The notes: generated by a model not told the origin, from the letters alone. A stretch of DNA of 59,695 nucleotides from CAYVUB01 sp964454675 (GCA_964454675.1 CAYVUB010000018.1:1-59695); one strand, 5' to 3'. Shown: positions 43,260-52,227, counted from the stretch's first letter. Numbers and translations are program-made.

Positions 43260-43267
43260 TAATTTTG
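43260..43267 (+). promoter_or_regulatory. Putative -7 box for aconitase
   Basis: TAATTTTG matches TAnnTTTG 44 bp before the aconitase ATG. The upstream 230 bp is AT-rich and otherwise featureless. No -33 TTTG was found at standard spacing. Confidence 0.4.
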
Positions 43268-43311
43268 TGGCACTTTTAATAAAAAAACTAATTCAATTTT
43301 AAATAAATCTT

Positions 43312-45573
43312 ATGGCATTTGATATTGACATGATAAAAAAGGTTTATTCCACTATGGCAGAACGTGTCGATACCGCACGCACTATGGTAGGTAAACCATT
43401 AACGCTTTCAGAAAAGATATTGTATTCTCATTTATGGGATGGTACACCGTCAAAAGTTTTTACGAGAGGTAAAGATTATGTTGACTTTGCACCGGACAGA
43501 ATTGCTTGTCAGGATGCAACGGCACAAATGGCGTTGCTGCAATTTATGCAGGCAGGAAAAGCAAAGGTCGCCGTGCCTACTACGGTACATTGCGACCACT
43601 TGATACAAGCAAAAAGCGGTGCTGTCGCCGATTTAAAACGCGCTAATGAAACAAGCAGTGAAGTGTTTGAATTTCTGGCATCGGTATCTAATAAATACGG
43701 AATAGGTTTCTGGAAACCCGGCGCAGGAATTATCCATCAGGTAGTGCTTGAAAATTACGCATTTCCTGGTGGTATGATGATAGGAACAGACTCTCACACG
43801 GTAAATGCCGGAGGATTAGGAATGCTTGCCATAGGTGTTGGTGGCGCAGATGCCGTAGATGTCATGGCCGGTATGGCTTGGGAGCTAAAGTTTCCAAAAC
43901 TTATAGGAGTAAAGCTTACAGGGAAATTGAACGGCTGGACCTCTGCAAAAGATGTGATTCTTAAAGTAGCAGGAATTTTAACCGTAAAAGGTGGTACCGG
44001 AGCTATTGTGGAATATTTTGGCGAAGGCGCAAAAAACCTTTCCTGTACAGGAAAAGGAACCATTTGTAATATGGGTGCCGAAATAGGAGCTACAACATCT
44101 ACCTTTGGTTATGACGATTCTATGGAACGTTATTTACGTGCGACAGACAGAGCAGATATTGCCGATGAAGCCAATAAAATAAGAGAATACTTAACAGGCG
44201 ACCAGGAAGTATATGAAACCCCTGAAGCCTATTTTGACCAAGTAATAGAAATTGATCTTGACACGCTGCGTCCGCATTTGAATGGTCCTTTTACACCCGA
44301 TTTAGCAACACCTGTTGGCGAATTGGGCGAAAAAGCCAGAGCTAATGACTGGCCGCTTAAAGTTGATTGGGGATTGATAGGTTCTTGTACCAATTCATCT
44401 TATGAAGATTTAACGCGGGCAGCATCCATCGCAAAGCAAGCCGTTGATAAAAACATCAAAGCAAAATCAGATTTTGGTATCAATCCGGGATCGGAGCAAA
44501 TACGTTACACCGCAGAACGTGATGGTATCTTGAAGATTTTTGAAGACCTAAACGCTACAATTTTTACAAATGCCTGCGGTCCCTGTATTGGTCAATGGGA
44601 TAGAAGCGATTTAAAAGGTGACGAGAAAAACACCATTGTCCATTCATTCAACAGAAACTTCTCAAAACGTGCCGACGGTAACCCAAACACACACGCATTT
44701 GTAGGTTCGCCCGAAATGGTAGCAGCAATCGCTATTGCAGGACGTTTGGATTTTGATCCTGTTAACGATACATTGATTAACGAAGATGGCGAAGCCGTAA
44801 AATTTGATGAACCTAAAGGTCTTGAGTTGCCGCCAAGAGGTTTTGATGTAGAAGATGCCGGTTATGTTGAACCTATAGCAGATGGCAGTAAAGTAAATGT
44901 AATTGTAAGTCCTACGTCAGACCGCTTGCAGTTATTGGATTCGTTTGAACCTATCGGAAATACTATTAAAGGAGCCAAATTGCTTATCAAAGCCTTCGGA
45001 AAATGTACAACAGACCATATTTCTATGGCTGGGCCGTGGTTAAAATACCGTGGACATTTAGACAATATATCTAATAATATGCTGATAGGTGCCATAAACG
45101 CTTACAACAAGCAGGCAAACTTTGTTAAAAACCAATTAACAGGCGAATATACCGGAGTGCCCGATGCACAACGAGCCTATAAAAATGCAGGCATAAAAAC
45201 CATTGTTGTAGGTGACCACAATTACGGTGAAGGTTCGTCACGAGAGCACGCTGCTATGGAACCACGACACTTAGGGGTAGCTGCGGTACTTGTAAAATCG
45301 TTTGCACGTATCCACGAAACCAACCTGAAAAAACAAGGTATGCTGGCATTGACATTTGTTAATGAAGCCGACTACGATTTAATACAGGAAGACGATACGA
45401 TTAACTTTTTAGACTTAGATGCTTTTGCACCGGAAAAGCAATTAACACTGGAGTTTGTGCATAAAGACGGAACAAAAGATACCATCAAAGTAAATCATTC
45501 ATACAACCGTTCGCAAATAGAATGGTTTAACGAAGGTTCTGCATTAAATTTGATTAAAAAACAAAGCGTATAA
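43312..45573 (+). CDS. acn: Aconitate hydratase (mitochondrial-type)
   Basis: The enzyme isomerises citrate to isocitrate in the TCA cycle with a [4Fe-4S] cluster. The 753-residue protein has the three cluster cysteines C359 (LIGSCTNSS) and C422/C425 (NACGPCIGQW), the substrate-binding GTDSHT (158-163) and, in the C-terminal swivel domain, GDHNYGEGSSREHAA (about 635-649). Length and sequence style fit the mitochondrial aconitase class rather than AcnA (about 890 residues) or AcnB. It is monocistronic, with its own terminator. Confidence 0.96.
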   Translation: MAFDIDMIKKVYSTMAERVDTARTMVGKPLTLSEKILYSHLWDGTPSKVFTRGKDYVDFAPDRIACQDATAQMALLQFMQAGKAKVAVPTTVHCDHLIQAKSGAVADLKRANETSSEVFEFLASVSNKYGIGFWKPGAGIIHQVVLENYAFPGGMMIGTDSHTVNAGGLGMLAIGVGGADAVDVMAGMAWELKFPKLIGVKLTGKLNGWTSAKDVILKVAGILTVKGGTGAIVEYFGEGAKNLSCTGKGTICNMGAEIGATTSTFGYDDSMERYLRATDRADIADEANKIREYLTGDQEVYETPEAYFDQVIEIDLDTLRPHLNGPFTPDLATPVGELGEKARANDWPLKVDWGLIGSCTNSSYEDLTRAASIAKQAVDKNIKAKSDFGINPGSEQIRYTAERDGILKIFEDLNATIFTNACGPCIGQWDRSDLKGDEKNTIVHSFNRNFSKRADGNPNTHAFVGSPEMVAAIAIAGRLDFDPVNDTLINEDGEAVKFDEPKGLELPPRGFDVEDAGYVEPIADGSKVNVIVSPTSDRLQLLDSFEPIGNTIKGAKLLIKAFGKCTTDHISMAGPWLKYRGHLDNISNNMLIGAINAYNKQANFVKNQLTGEYTGVPDAQRAYKNAGIKTIVVGDHNYGEGSSREHAAMEPRHLGVAAVLVKSFARIHETNLKKQGMLALTFVNEADYDLIQEDDTINFLDLDAFAPEKQLTLEFVHKDGTKDTIKVNHSYNRSQIEWFNEGSALNLIKKQSV

Positions 45574-45593
45574 CAACCGTTTGGTTATAAAGT

Positions 45594-45629
45594 AAAACTC
45601 TTGTTTCTGTTTTTAGATTCAAGAGTTTT
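45594..45629 (+). terminator. Intrinsic terminator of aconitase
   Basis: AAAACTCTTG pairs with CAAGAGTTTT around a 16-base loop, and T residues follow. It begins 21 bp after the stop codon. Confidence 0.8.
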
Positions 45630-45632
45630 TTT

Positions 45633-45650
45633 ATGAAGTGATTTTAAACT
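45633..45650. repeat. Solo arm related to the palindromic element
   Basis: GAAGTGATTTTAAACTTA, directly after a T-run and AT, matches the left arm of the short element at 48785 (GAAGTGATTTAAACTTT) with one extra T. No partner arm is seen, so this may be a decayed copy. Confidence 0.35.
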
Positions 45651-45803
45651 TATGAACATTTTCAAAATTAATTCCCTGCACCTCAATAATTGATTAAAAT
45701 CGGACATATTATCATTAACAAAGCATAGGCTAACAAAAGTGATTAAAACCACAGCAAAGGCAGCTTTAAATGAGTTATACAGGTAAGAGAAGTTTGATAA
45801 AGT

Positions 45804-45887
45804 GCGCACGAGAAGACTCGAACTTCCACATTCTAAGCGAATACCAGCCCCTCAAGCTGGCGCGTCTACCAATTCCGCCACGTGCGC
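45804..45887 (-). tRNA. tRNA-Leu (anticodon GAG)
   Basis: The minus strand folds as a class II tRNA: acceptor GCGCACG/CGTGCGC with discriminator A, D-loop AATTGGTAGAC, anticodon stem CCAGC/GCTGG with loop TTGAGGG (anticodon GAG), a long variable arm (TATTCGCTTAGAATGTG region) and T-arm with GTTCGAGTC. CCA is not encoded. Confidence 0.95.
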
Positions 45888-45911
45888 ATTTTGATAATTA
45901 AAAGTAAAAAA

Positions 45912-45937
45912 AAAAGTTAAGCATTTGCTTAACTTTT
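45912..45937 (-). terminator. Terminator hairpin between the two tRNA genes
   Basis: AAAAGTTAAGC and GCTTAACTTTT form a perfect 11-bp stem with a 4-base loop. On the minus strand it comes just after tRNA-Lys and is followed by about ten T, so tRNA-Lys should be transcribed alone, with tRNA-Leu reached by read-through or a separate promoter. Confidence 0.75.
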
Positions 45938-45938
45938 G

Positions 45939-46011
45939 TGACCTGGCTGGGGCTCGAACCCAGGACCCTAACATTAAAAGTGTTATGCTCTACCAGCTGA
46001 GCTACCAAGTC
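45939..46011 (-). tRNA. tRNA-Lys (anticodon TTT)
   Basis: The minus strand folds as a standard 73-nt tRNA: acceptor GACTTGG/CCAGGTC with two G-T pairs and discriminator A, D-arm AGCTCAGCTGGTAGAGC, anticodon stem TAACA/TGTTA with loop CTTTTAA (anticodon TTT), T-arm CTGGGTTCGAGCCCCAG. CCA is not encoded. Confidence 0.96.
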
Positions 46012-46135
46012 TTTTCTTTAATGAGGGTGCAAATATAAAAACGATTAATTTATAATGCAACGCTTTTTTATATATTTTTTTGTTTTTTTGCAACGATAAA
46101 AGGTATGCTTTTAAAAATCAAATTGTAAACACTGT

Positions 46136-46657
46136 ATGAAAATTATTTTGATGGGTTATATGGGTAGCGGAAAGTCAACAATTGCGCTGAAATTGTCCCG
46201 AATTTTGGGCTATACCTTTATAGATTTGGATGTTTACATTGAAACTTTGGAAGGATTGCCTGTTAAAGACATATTTAAAACTAAAGGCGAAATTTATTTC
46301 AGAAAAATAGAAACCGTATATTTAAAACAAGTGCTTGATGATAAAAAATCTGTTGTAATTGCTCTTGGTGGCGGCACACCATGTTACGGCAATAATATGA
46401 ATTTGATTTTAAATACAAAAAATACAAACAGTATTTATTTAAAAGCCTCAATAAAAAGTCTGGCAGAACGTCTGCAACCTGAAAAGCATAAAAGACCACT
46501 CATAGCTCACTTACAAACCAAAGAAGACTTGACAGAGTTTGTAGGCAAACATCTGTTTGAGCGTTCGCCGTATTACAGTATGGCAAATGTGAGTATTAAT
46601 GTGGATGAAAAATCAGAAGAGAAAGTTGTTGAAACAATTATTTTAAATCTATTTTAA
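46136..46657 (+). CDS. aroK: Shikimate kinase
   Basis: The enzyme phosphorylates shikimate with ATP in the chorismate pathway. The 173-residue protein has the P-loop GYMGSGKST (7-15), the shikimate-binding aspartates in FIDLDVYIE (28-36), the arginine in YFRKIE and GGGTPC (78-83), and the lid region RLQPEKHKRPL. Length is normal. The 3' end overlaps the convergent PRTase gene by 9 bp. Confidence 0.93.
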   Translation: MKIILMGYMGSGKSTIALKLSRILGYTFIDLDVYIETLEGLPVKDIFKTKGEIYFRKIETVYLKQVLDDKKSVVIALGGGTPCYGNNMNLILNTKNTNSIYLKASIKSLAERLQPEKHKRPLIAHLQTKEDLTEFVGKHLFERSPYYSMANVSINVDEKSEEKVVETIILNLF

Positions 46658-47152
46658 ATAGGCTTCGTAAACTTTTCCTTCCAAAACGACTTCAACATGT
46701 TCGTTAAGTGATGTAGAAAGTGAAATGCCTTTAAAATCGGCTTTTACCGGAAATTTTTTATGATTTCTGTTTACCAAAACGGCTGTTTTAAATTGCTTTA
46801 ACGGAACATTCAAAAAATGTTTTACACCATAAATCAAGGTGCTTCCCGAGTTTAAAACATCGTCAATCAATACAATGGATTTATTGGTGTAATCTTCTTC
46901 ATTCAAAGATGTTTTAACCGGATTAAGCGGATTTTTTTTATCGATGCTTACTTTACAAAGTACAATATTCAGCTCAGAAATTTTATCCAAATTGGTTTTT
47001 AACTTTTTTGCAAGAATGTATCCGTTGCTGTCAATACCTGCCAAAATCACTTCTTTTTCATTGACATTGTTTTCATAAATCTGATAAGCAATACGTTTAA
47101 TTTTGTGATTTATCGCTTCGTGATTAAGGATAATATGTTTGGTAGTTGTCAT
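46649..47152 (-). CDS. PyrR-like phosphoribosyltransferase domain protein
   Basis: The 167-residue protein has the PRPP-binding loop IVLIDDVLNSGSTL (93-106) and the general type I PRTase fold, starting with helices and a GIDSNGYILAKKL segment (39-51). The sequence is closest in style to PyrR-type proteins. There is no pyr operon nearby, so uracil PRTase or regulatory activity is uncertain. The S4 protein gene lies 28 bp upstream on the same strand. Confidence 0.82.
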   Translation of the reverse strand: MTTTKHIILNHEAINHKIKRIAYQIYENNVNEKEVILAGIDSNGYILAKKLKTNLDKISELNIVLCKVSIDKKNPLNPVKTSLNEEDYTNKSIVLIDDVLNSGSTLIYGVKHFLNVPLKQFKTAVLVNRNHKKFPVKADFKGISLSTSLNEHVEVVLEGKVYEAYLK

Positions 47153-47180
47153 TATTAAAGCATTTTTTCAAAGATATAAA

Positions 47181-47564
47181 TTAAAAGTCTGTTTCTCCAG
47201 ATTCATCGTGATAATCATCAATATCCCGCCGGTCTTTTTTTGTTGGTCGCCCGGTACCTTTTTTTCGGTAGTATTCTTGTGAATATTTCAATAATTCACG
47301 GGCTTCAAAAGCTTCTTTTGGTGTGGTATCAATCCGGTAAATATCCACAAGTTTTGCACCTACACGACTTTGAGGAATATCATTGACAGTTAATTGGTAA
47401 TTAATTTGTTCCTTACGCAATTCTATTTTGTCCAGAGCATAAACCTCTCTGCTTGGTTTTACAACTTGTCCGTTTACTTTTACATGGCCTTTATTGCAGG
47501 CATCCGTTGCATTGGTTCGGGTTTTATAATACCGCACACACCATAAATATTTATCAATTCGCAT
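47181..47564 (-). CDS. S4-domain RNA-binding protein (Hsp15-like)
   Basis: The 127-residue protein starts MRIDKYLWCVRYYKTRTNA and KGHVKVNGQVVKPS, which is the S4 domain of the Hsp15/HslR family that binds the 50S subunit carrying a nascent chain after heat shock. The C-terminal tail is charged (KKGTGRPTKKDRRDIDDY). It is probably co-transcribed with the PRTase gene. Confidence 0.88.
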   Translation of the reverse strand: MRIDKYLWCVRYYKTRTNATDACNKGHVKVNGQVVKPSREVYALDKIELRKEQINYQLTVNDIPQSRVGAKLVDIYRIDTTPKEAFEARELLKYSQEYYRKKGTGRPTKKDRRDIDDYHDESGETDF

Positions 47565-47718
47565 ATTAAAATTTTAAAAACAACGTTAATCTTTTTGTAC
47601 AAAAATATTATATTATTGTATCTTGCACACCTAAAAAACAGCAATAATAAAAGTTAAGCAGGTTTTAGCTAATCCATCAGGTGTATTGCCGGTAACTTGC
47701 TTAAAAATTGAAAATCAA

Positions 47719-48750
47719 ATGAAAAGAAAAATATACAGTTTACTGGTTTTGTGTGGTTTGGTATTAATGGTGTCATGTAAAAAGGATGATGACGATGGTG
47801 GCTCAAGAATTGTTGAACGTGACAGAACACAGCAGCAGGTAGTTGACAGGGATTCGCTTATAGGATATTTGGAAACCCATTATTACAATTATTCACATTT
47901 TTTAGACGGTAATGATCATTCTATTTATGAAATAGAAATTACCGAACTTCCTAAAGATGCAAATGGTAATTACCTGCCGTTACCTAATCCGGATGATAAC
48001 AGATTACTGATTGATGTTGTCGAAACTAAAACAACAACGTACCAGGAAGCCAATTATGAGTACTATATTTTGAGACTTAATCAAGGTGGTGGCACCGGAC
48101 CAACTTTTGCCGATGCCGTAGCCTTAAATTATGAAGGAAGCTATCAGGATGCGAGTGTTTTTGACAGCACGGTAAACCCTACACAATTTGATTTACTTGG
48201 GTTAATTCACGGATGGCGATTGGTCTTGCCCGAATTTAACGCCTCAGAAGGGTTTGTTGAAAATGGCGACGGAACAGTTTTATACACAAATTATGGAATG
48301 GGCATCATGTTTTTACCTTCGGGATTAGCATATTACGCATCGCCGCCAATAGGAATTACAGCATATTCAAACATGATTTTTAAGTTTGAATTATTCCGAA
48401 TGGAAACCAATGACCACGATAATGATGGTATTCCGTCGTATTATGAAGATATAAATGATAATAAAAATCTTTACGACGACGATACAGATGGCGACGGTTT
48501 AGCCAATTTTATAGATGCCGATGATGACGGCGACGGCGTGGCTACAATTAATGAATTAATGCCTGCAACCTACATTATAAATACAAACATAGGTGAAGAA
48601 GAACCCGTTTTAGCCGAAGGCGAATTTGTAAGAACCAGAACCGTCAATGCAGGAATTATCACACTTAAAACAGTCAAAATTGTTGATAGTAATGATAATG
48701 GTATCCCGGATTATCTGGAAGCAAGCGTCACGATTAATTACAACGAATAA
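47719..48750 (+). CDS. Lipoprotein with FKBP-like isomerase domain and C-terminal calcium-binding (type 3-like) repeats
   Basis: The 343-residue exported lipoprotein (C20 in the LMVSC lipobox; start set at the ATG at 47719, not the longer frame from 47686) has an aspartate-rich stretch after the cysteine (CKKDDDDGG) and a central FKBP-type region (VALNYEGSYQDASVFDST, LIHGWRLVLPEFNASEGF, GLAYYASPPIGI). Three or four thrombospondin type 3-like repeats follow at about 232-275 (NDHDNDGIPSYYED, DDDTDGDGLANFIDADDDGD) that should bind calcium, and again near the end (DSNDNGIPDYLEA). Several FKBP active-site aromatic residues are uncertain, so isomerase activity is not assured. A strong terminator follows. 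Confidence 0.8.
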   Translation: MKRKIYSLLVLCGLVLMVSCKKDDDDGGSRIVERDRTQQQVVDRDSLIGYLETHYYNYSHFLDGNDHSIYEIEITELPKDANGNYLPLPNPDDNRLLIDVVETKTTTYQEANYEYYILRLNQGGGTGPTFADAVALNYEGSYQDASVFDSTVNPTQFDLLGLIHGWRLVLPEFNASEGFVENGDGTVLYTNYGMGIMFLPSGLAYYASPPIGITAYSNMIFKFELFRMETNDHDNDGIPSYYEDINDNKNLYDDDTDGDGLANFIDADDDGDGVATINELMPATYIINTNIGEEEPVLAEGEFVRTRTVNAGIITLKTVKIVDSNDNGIPDYLEASVTINYNE

Positions 48751-48754
48751 ATAA

Positions 48755-48780
48755 AAAAATCCGCCAACCGGCGGATTTTT
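48755..48780 (+). terminator. Intrinsic terminator of the FKBP-like lipoprotein gene
   Basis: AAAAATCCGCC-AACC-GGCGGATTTTT is a perfect 11-bp stem with a tetraloop, 4 bp after the stop codon, followed by more T. Confidence 0.92.
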
Positions 48781-48784
48781 TTAT

Positions 48785-48833
48785 GAAGTGATTTAAACTT
48801 TTTCGCTTCAATCAAAAAAGTTTAAATCACTTC
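48785..48833. repeat. 49-bp palindromic element, short form
   Basis: GAAGTGATTTAAACTTTTT (48785-48803) and AAAAAAGTTTAAATCACTTC (48814-48833) are inverted arms of about 19 bp around CGCTTCAATC. In reverse orientation the centre TTTTTTGATTGAAGCGAAAAA equals the left part of the long element at 17359, so it looks like the same element with its interior deleted. It lies between two convergent genes and may also end transcription. Confidence 0.75.
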
Positions 48834-48837
48834 TATA

Positions 48838-49422
48838 TTATAACTTCAATGATAAACTCAATATCAACTGGTCGGGTCTTGTATCAATCCTGCTTACAAC
48901 ACCGCTGCCTATATTGTTATTGATAAATGTGGCTTCGTTATCGCTCAATCCTCTTTCATACCTTACATCAATCCCAAAGTTCTTAATATTAACACCTATC
49001 CCAAAGTTAAGCCCAACGGTAAAGTCGTTGCTTACATCGTTTATTGAAATACCATCATATTCTGTATTCAATATATATTGTAATGACGGCCCGCCAAAAA
49101 TGGTTACAGGTCCCAAAATTTTAACACCTACAAGAAGCGGGGCATCAATTTTTTTCATCACAAAGCCGTCACTGTCATAATCACTTCTGGTTTGTGTATA
49201 AACAAGTTCTGGCTTAAAGTATAGCTTATTACCAATTTTACCAAACACTCCAAAGTGAAACCCGACATTCCTGTCAGGATGTTTCGCATTATCACCAATA
49301 GACTCAAAATAATCGCCGTTGGCATTATAATTTAATCCTGCTTTAATGCCAAAACCACCACCGCTTTGCGCAAATGAGGCTGTACAAAAAGCAAATACTA
49401 CTATTAAAAGAAGGTTTTTCAT
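48838..49422 (-). CDS. Outer-membrane beta-barrel (porin family) protein
   Basis: The 194-residue protein has a signal peptide (1-18, SFAQ) and eight or so amphipathic strands typical of the OmpA/PorT-like small beta-barrel family in Bacteroidota: GFGIKAGLNYNANG, VGFHFGVFGKI, LYFKPELVYTQT, GPSLQYIL, FTVGLNFGIGV, FGIDVRYERGL and a terminal LILSLSLKL ending in a hydrophobic strand. No enzyme motif is present. The ligand or role is unknown. The gene is convergent with the lipoprotein gene. Confidence 0.85.
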   Translation of the reverse strand: MKNLLLIVVFAFCTASFAQSGGGFGIKAGLNYNANGDYFESIGDNAKHPDRNVGFHFGVFGKIGNKLYFKPELVYTQTRSDYDSDGFVMKKIDAPLLVGVKILGPVTIFGGPSLQYILNTEYDGISINDVSNDFTVGLNFGIGVNIKNFGIDVRYERGLSDNEATFINNNIGSGVVSRIDTRPDQLILSLSLKL

Positions 49423-49474
49423 GATTTTTCCCGATTTATGGATTTGTTAATCATTAACGGAAAAAAGATGCCAA

Positions 49475-50428
49475 TTATTTTCTTTTGATTACTTTTTTGC
49501 AGGCTTTTACAATGCTGTCGGCATTTAATCCGTACTTATCCATAAGCTGTGCCGGCGTACCCGATTCGCCAAAAGTATCTTTTGTAGCAATAAATTCTTG
49601 TGGTGCCGGATTGTTTTCGGCTAAAACTCTGGCAACACTTTCGCCCAATCCGCCCAGATAATTATGTTCTTCTGCAGTAACGATGCATCCGGTTTTTGCA
49701 ACAGAATTTAAAATAGCAGCAGCATCCAGAGGTTTGATAGTGTGAATGTTGATAACCTCGGCAGATATGCCTTGTTCATGCAAGGTTTTTGCAGCTTCAA
49801 GCGCTTCCCATACCAAATGTCCCGTGGCAACAATGGTAACATCTGTACCTTCAATGAGGTTGATGGCTTTTCCTATTTCAAATGTTTGGTTTTCGGGTGT
49901 AAAATTTGGCACTGATGGCCGTCCGAAACGCAAATACACAGGACCGTGATGTTTGGCAATAGCAATGGTTGCAGCTTTGGTCTGGTTGTAATCGCAGGTG
50001 TTGATAACGGTCATTCCCGGAAGCATTTTCATAAGTCCTATGTCTTCAAGAATTTGATGTGTTGCGCCGTCTTCGCCAAGAGTTAAACCGGCATGTGATG
50101 CGCAGATTTTCACATTTTTGTCAGAGTAAGCAACGCTTTGACGTATCTGGTCATAAACTCTGCCTGTCGAAAAATTTGCAAAGGTTCCCGTAAACGGAAT
50201 TTTTCCGCCTATGGTCAATCCGGCTGCAATACCAATCATATTGGCTTCGGCAATGCCTACCTGAAAAAAGCGTTCCGGGTGATTTTCTTTAAAATCGTCC
50301 ATTTTTAATGAGCCTATCAAATCGGCACAAAGTGCAACGACATTTTCATTGGTTTTGCCTAATTCGGTCAACCCTGCTCCAAAACCCGAGCGTGTATCTT
50401 TATTTCCTGTATTGGTGTATGTTTTCAT
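49475..50428 (-). CDS. Transketolase, C-terminal subunit
   Basis: The 317-residue protein has the pyrimidine-binding (PP) and C-terminal transketolase domains: RFFQVGIAEANMIGIAAGL (about 54-72, with the catalytic glutamate E61), GEDGATHQ (about 118-125), VYLRFGRPSVP and EEHNYLGGLGESVARV. Together with the N-terminal half at 51167-52012 it forms one thiamine diphosphate-dependent transketolase. Its ATG overlaps the stop of the upstream secreted-protein gene by 4 bp. Confidence 0.93.
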   Translation of the reverse strand: MKTYTNTGNKDTRSGFGAGLTELGKTNENVVALCADLIGSLKMDDFKENHPERFFQVGIAEANMIGIAAGLTIGGKIPFTGTFANFSTGRVYDQIRQSVAYSDKNVKICASHAGLTLGEDGATHQILEDIGLMKMLPGMTVINTCDYNQTKAATIAIAKHHGPVYLRFGRPSVPNFTPENQTFEIGKAINLIEGTDVTIVATGHLVWEALEAAKTLHEQGISAEVINIHTIKPLDAAAILNSVAKTGCIVTAEEHNYLGGLGESVARVLAENNPAPQEFIATKDTFGESGTPAQLMDKYGLNADSIVKACKKVIKRK

Positions 50429-51114
50429 GGTGTTGTTTTGTTGTTTTTAAAATGGATGTCTTCAGAAATTGTTATTTGTAAATCAAATGGTTGAATATTC
50501 TTTAATTCCCGAATGTGTTTTATTGTATTTGTTTTTGTGTCAATTGTGTAAGACTTTATAATGACTTCATCTGTATTAACAGAATTAATATCAAACTTGT
50601 ATGCAAATTTTAAATAGGAAGCATAAAACTGATTTTTCACAAAAGGATAAGGCTTCATAATGAGGTGGTGTTCAGAAACCTTTTTTTTCTTCTTTTTGTT
50701 TTTAAATGTTTCTATGATGATTTTGTTAGCGTCGCCTTCTTTTTGATATATGACGTTATACTTATCTTCTTGTTTGAATATTGATAAGTCAGCTAAAGAA
50801 TGTCTAATGGGGTTTTCAAAAAGCGTATTAAACAATAAGTTTTTTATATGTGATGTTGCTTTTGTTTCGTAACGATAAGTAATATGCTGCTCAAAATCAA
50901 AAAGTTGTGCAGATGTTTTGTCAGATTGAAATTCTGTAACATAGACAACTTGATTTGTGTTTTTTGAATTTGCAAAAATGTAGCTAACAGACTTTACCGA
51001 ATCTGCCGGGTTGTTTAGATGTTCGTAAACACTCATATAATCAAACTCGTACGTCTTCTGTGCAAACGTATTTACACAAACTAAAATCATTACATATTTG
51101 AAAAGTTTTGACAT
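50425..51114 (-). CDS. Secreted protein of unknown function between the transketolase halves
   Basis: I do not recognise the 229-residue protein. It has a signal peptide (about 1-18, NTFAQ) and a beta-rich, lysine-rich body (KTYEFDYMSVYEHLN, AQLFDFEQHITYRYETK, and a run of six lysines near 138). The run is encoded by an A-rich tract prone to slippage. It is flanked by the two transketolase genes, 52 bp after one and overlapping the other by 4 bp (ATGA), so it is co-transcribed and coupled although it is exported and they are not. Split transketolase genes are normally adjacent. Confidence 0.75.
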   Translation of the reverse strand: MSKLFKYVMILVCVNTFAQKTYEFDYMSVYEHLNNPADSVKSVSYIFANSKNTNQVVYVTEFQSDKTSAQLFDFEQHITYRYETKATSHIKNLLFNTLFENPIRHSLADLSIFKQEDKYNVIYQKEGDANKIIIETFKNKKKKKKVSEHHLIMKPYPFVKNQFYASYLKFAYKFDINSVNTDEVIIKSYTIDTKTNTIKHIRELKNIQPFDLQITISEDIHFKNNKTTP

Positions 51115-51166
51115 ATACTCAATTTTATCTTCGCTTAGAATTCCCTTTTTTTTTTGGTTAGGGACA

Positions 51167-52012
51167 TTAATAATCTCCTAAAGTTTCAGGGTTTTGTGCT
51201 AAGCCGGCAGCAAGTTGTGCATCATTTGGCGCTTTACCATGCCAAGCGTGAGTGTGCATCATAAAATCGACACCATTGCCCATTACGGTTTTTAATAACA
51301 CACAAACAGGTTGTTTTTTCCCTGTTTTTGACTTGGCTTCTGCCATACCTTTTATAATGGCGTCAATATCATTACCTTCATTGATTTCTACCACAAGCCA
51401 TCCAAAAGATTCAAACTTGGCTTTTATACTTCCCATAGGCAGTACATCATCTGTAGAGCCGTCAATTTGTTGTCCGTTTAAATCTACGGTTGCAATAAGG
51501 TTGTCCACTTTTTTTGCCGAAGCATACATGATGGCTTCCCAGTTTTGCCCTTCTTGCAGTTCGCCGTCACCATGAAGGCTGTAAACCAAATGCGGGTCGT
51601 TGTTTAATTTTTTTGCCTGTGCCGCACCAACAGCCACAGATAATCCTTGCCCTAATGAACCCGAAGCTATACGCACTCCCGGCAAACCTTCGTGTGTTGT
51701 GGGATGACCTTGTAATCGTGAGTTTATGAGTCGGAAGGTATTTAACTCATCAACGGGAAAATACCCTGAACGTGCAAGAACACTATAAAAAACAGGCGAA
51801 ATATGTCCGTTGGAAAGAAAGAAAATATCTTCGTCTTTTCCGTCCATATCAAAACCGGGTTTTCTGTTCATAATTTCAGAATATAATGCTACAAAAAATT
51901 CGGCACAGCCCAGTGAGCCTCCGGGATGTCCGGAATTAACCTTGTGTACCATCCGCAAAATATCTCTGCGAACCTGTGTTGTAAAATCTTGCAATTGTTG
52001 TGTTGTTGTCAT
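51167..52012 (-). CDS. Transketolase, N-terminal subunit
   Basis: The 281-residue protein carries the thiamine diphosphate-binding half: MVHKVNSGHPGGSLGCAEFF (about 21-40), LSNGHISPVFYSVLARSG (68-85), GSLGQGLSVAVGAAQA and the metal-binding GDGELQEGQNWEA and DLNGQQIDG. It is the first gene of the minus-strand transketolase operon. The enzyme moves two-carbon units in the non-oxidative pentose phosphate pathway. Confidence 0.94.
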   Translation of the reverse strand: MTTTQQLQDFTTQVRRDILRMVHKVNSGHPGGSLGCAEFFVALYSEIMNRKPGFDMDGKDEDIFFLSNGHISPVFYSVLARSGYFPVDELNTFRLINSRLQGHPTTHEGLPGVRIASGSLGQGLSVAVGAAQAKKLNNDPHLVYSLHGDGELQEGQNWEAIMYASAKKVDNLIATVDLNGQQIDGSTDDVLPMGSIKAKFESFGWLVVEINEGNDIDAIIKGMAEAKSKTGKKQPVCVLLKTVMGNGVDFMMHTHAWHGKAPNDAQLAAGLAQNPETLGDY

Positions 52013-52154
52013 GAGTAAATCTTAGTTATTTTGTGTTGCAAAAATAAAATATTAATACCCTTAAACAAAGTGTGGTTATAGCCACTTATTAACGAATTAA
52101 GTGCTTTTGCTAACAATTTTCATTTTTATTATGAAACAAAGAGATAGAGTTATT

Positions 52155-52162
52155 TATCTTTG
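52155..52162 (+). promoter_or_regulatory. Putative -7 box for tgt
   Basis: TATCTTTG matches TAnnTTTG about 117 bp before the tgt ATG. The leader then contains a CCTGTC-TGCC-GACAGG hairpin (52228-52243), a type often found between Bacteroidota genes. No -33 TTTG is at the usual spacing. Confidence 0.35.
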
Positions 52163-52227
52163 CCCCTTATGAAATGAGCTTAAGGTTTAAGAATGACAAC
52201 AATCAAAATATTTAATGGCGAATTGCA

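Noticed and set aside
45585..45809. Minus-strand 74-codon frame after aconitase
   Set aside because: It covers the aconitase terminator and runs into tRNA-Leu, and its translation has no recognisable features.
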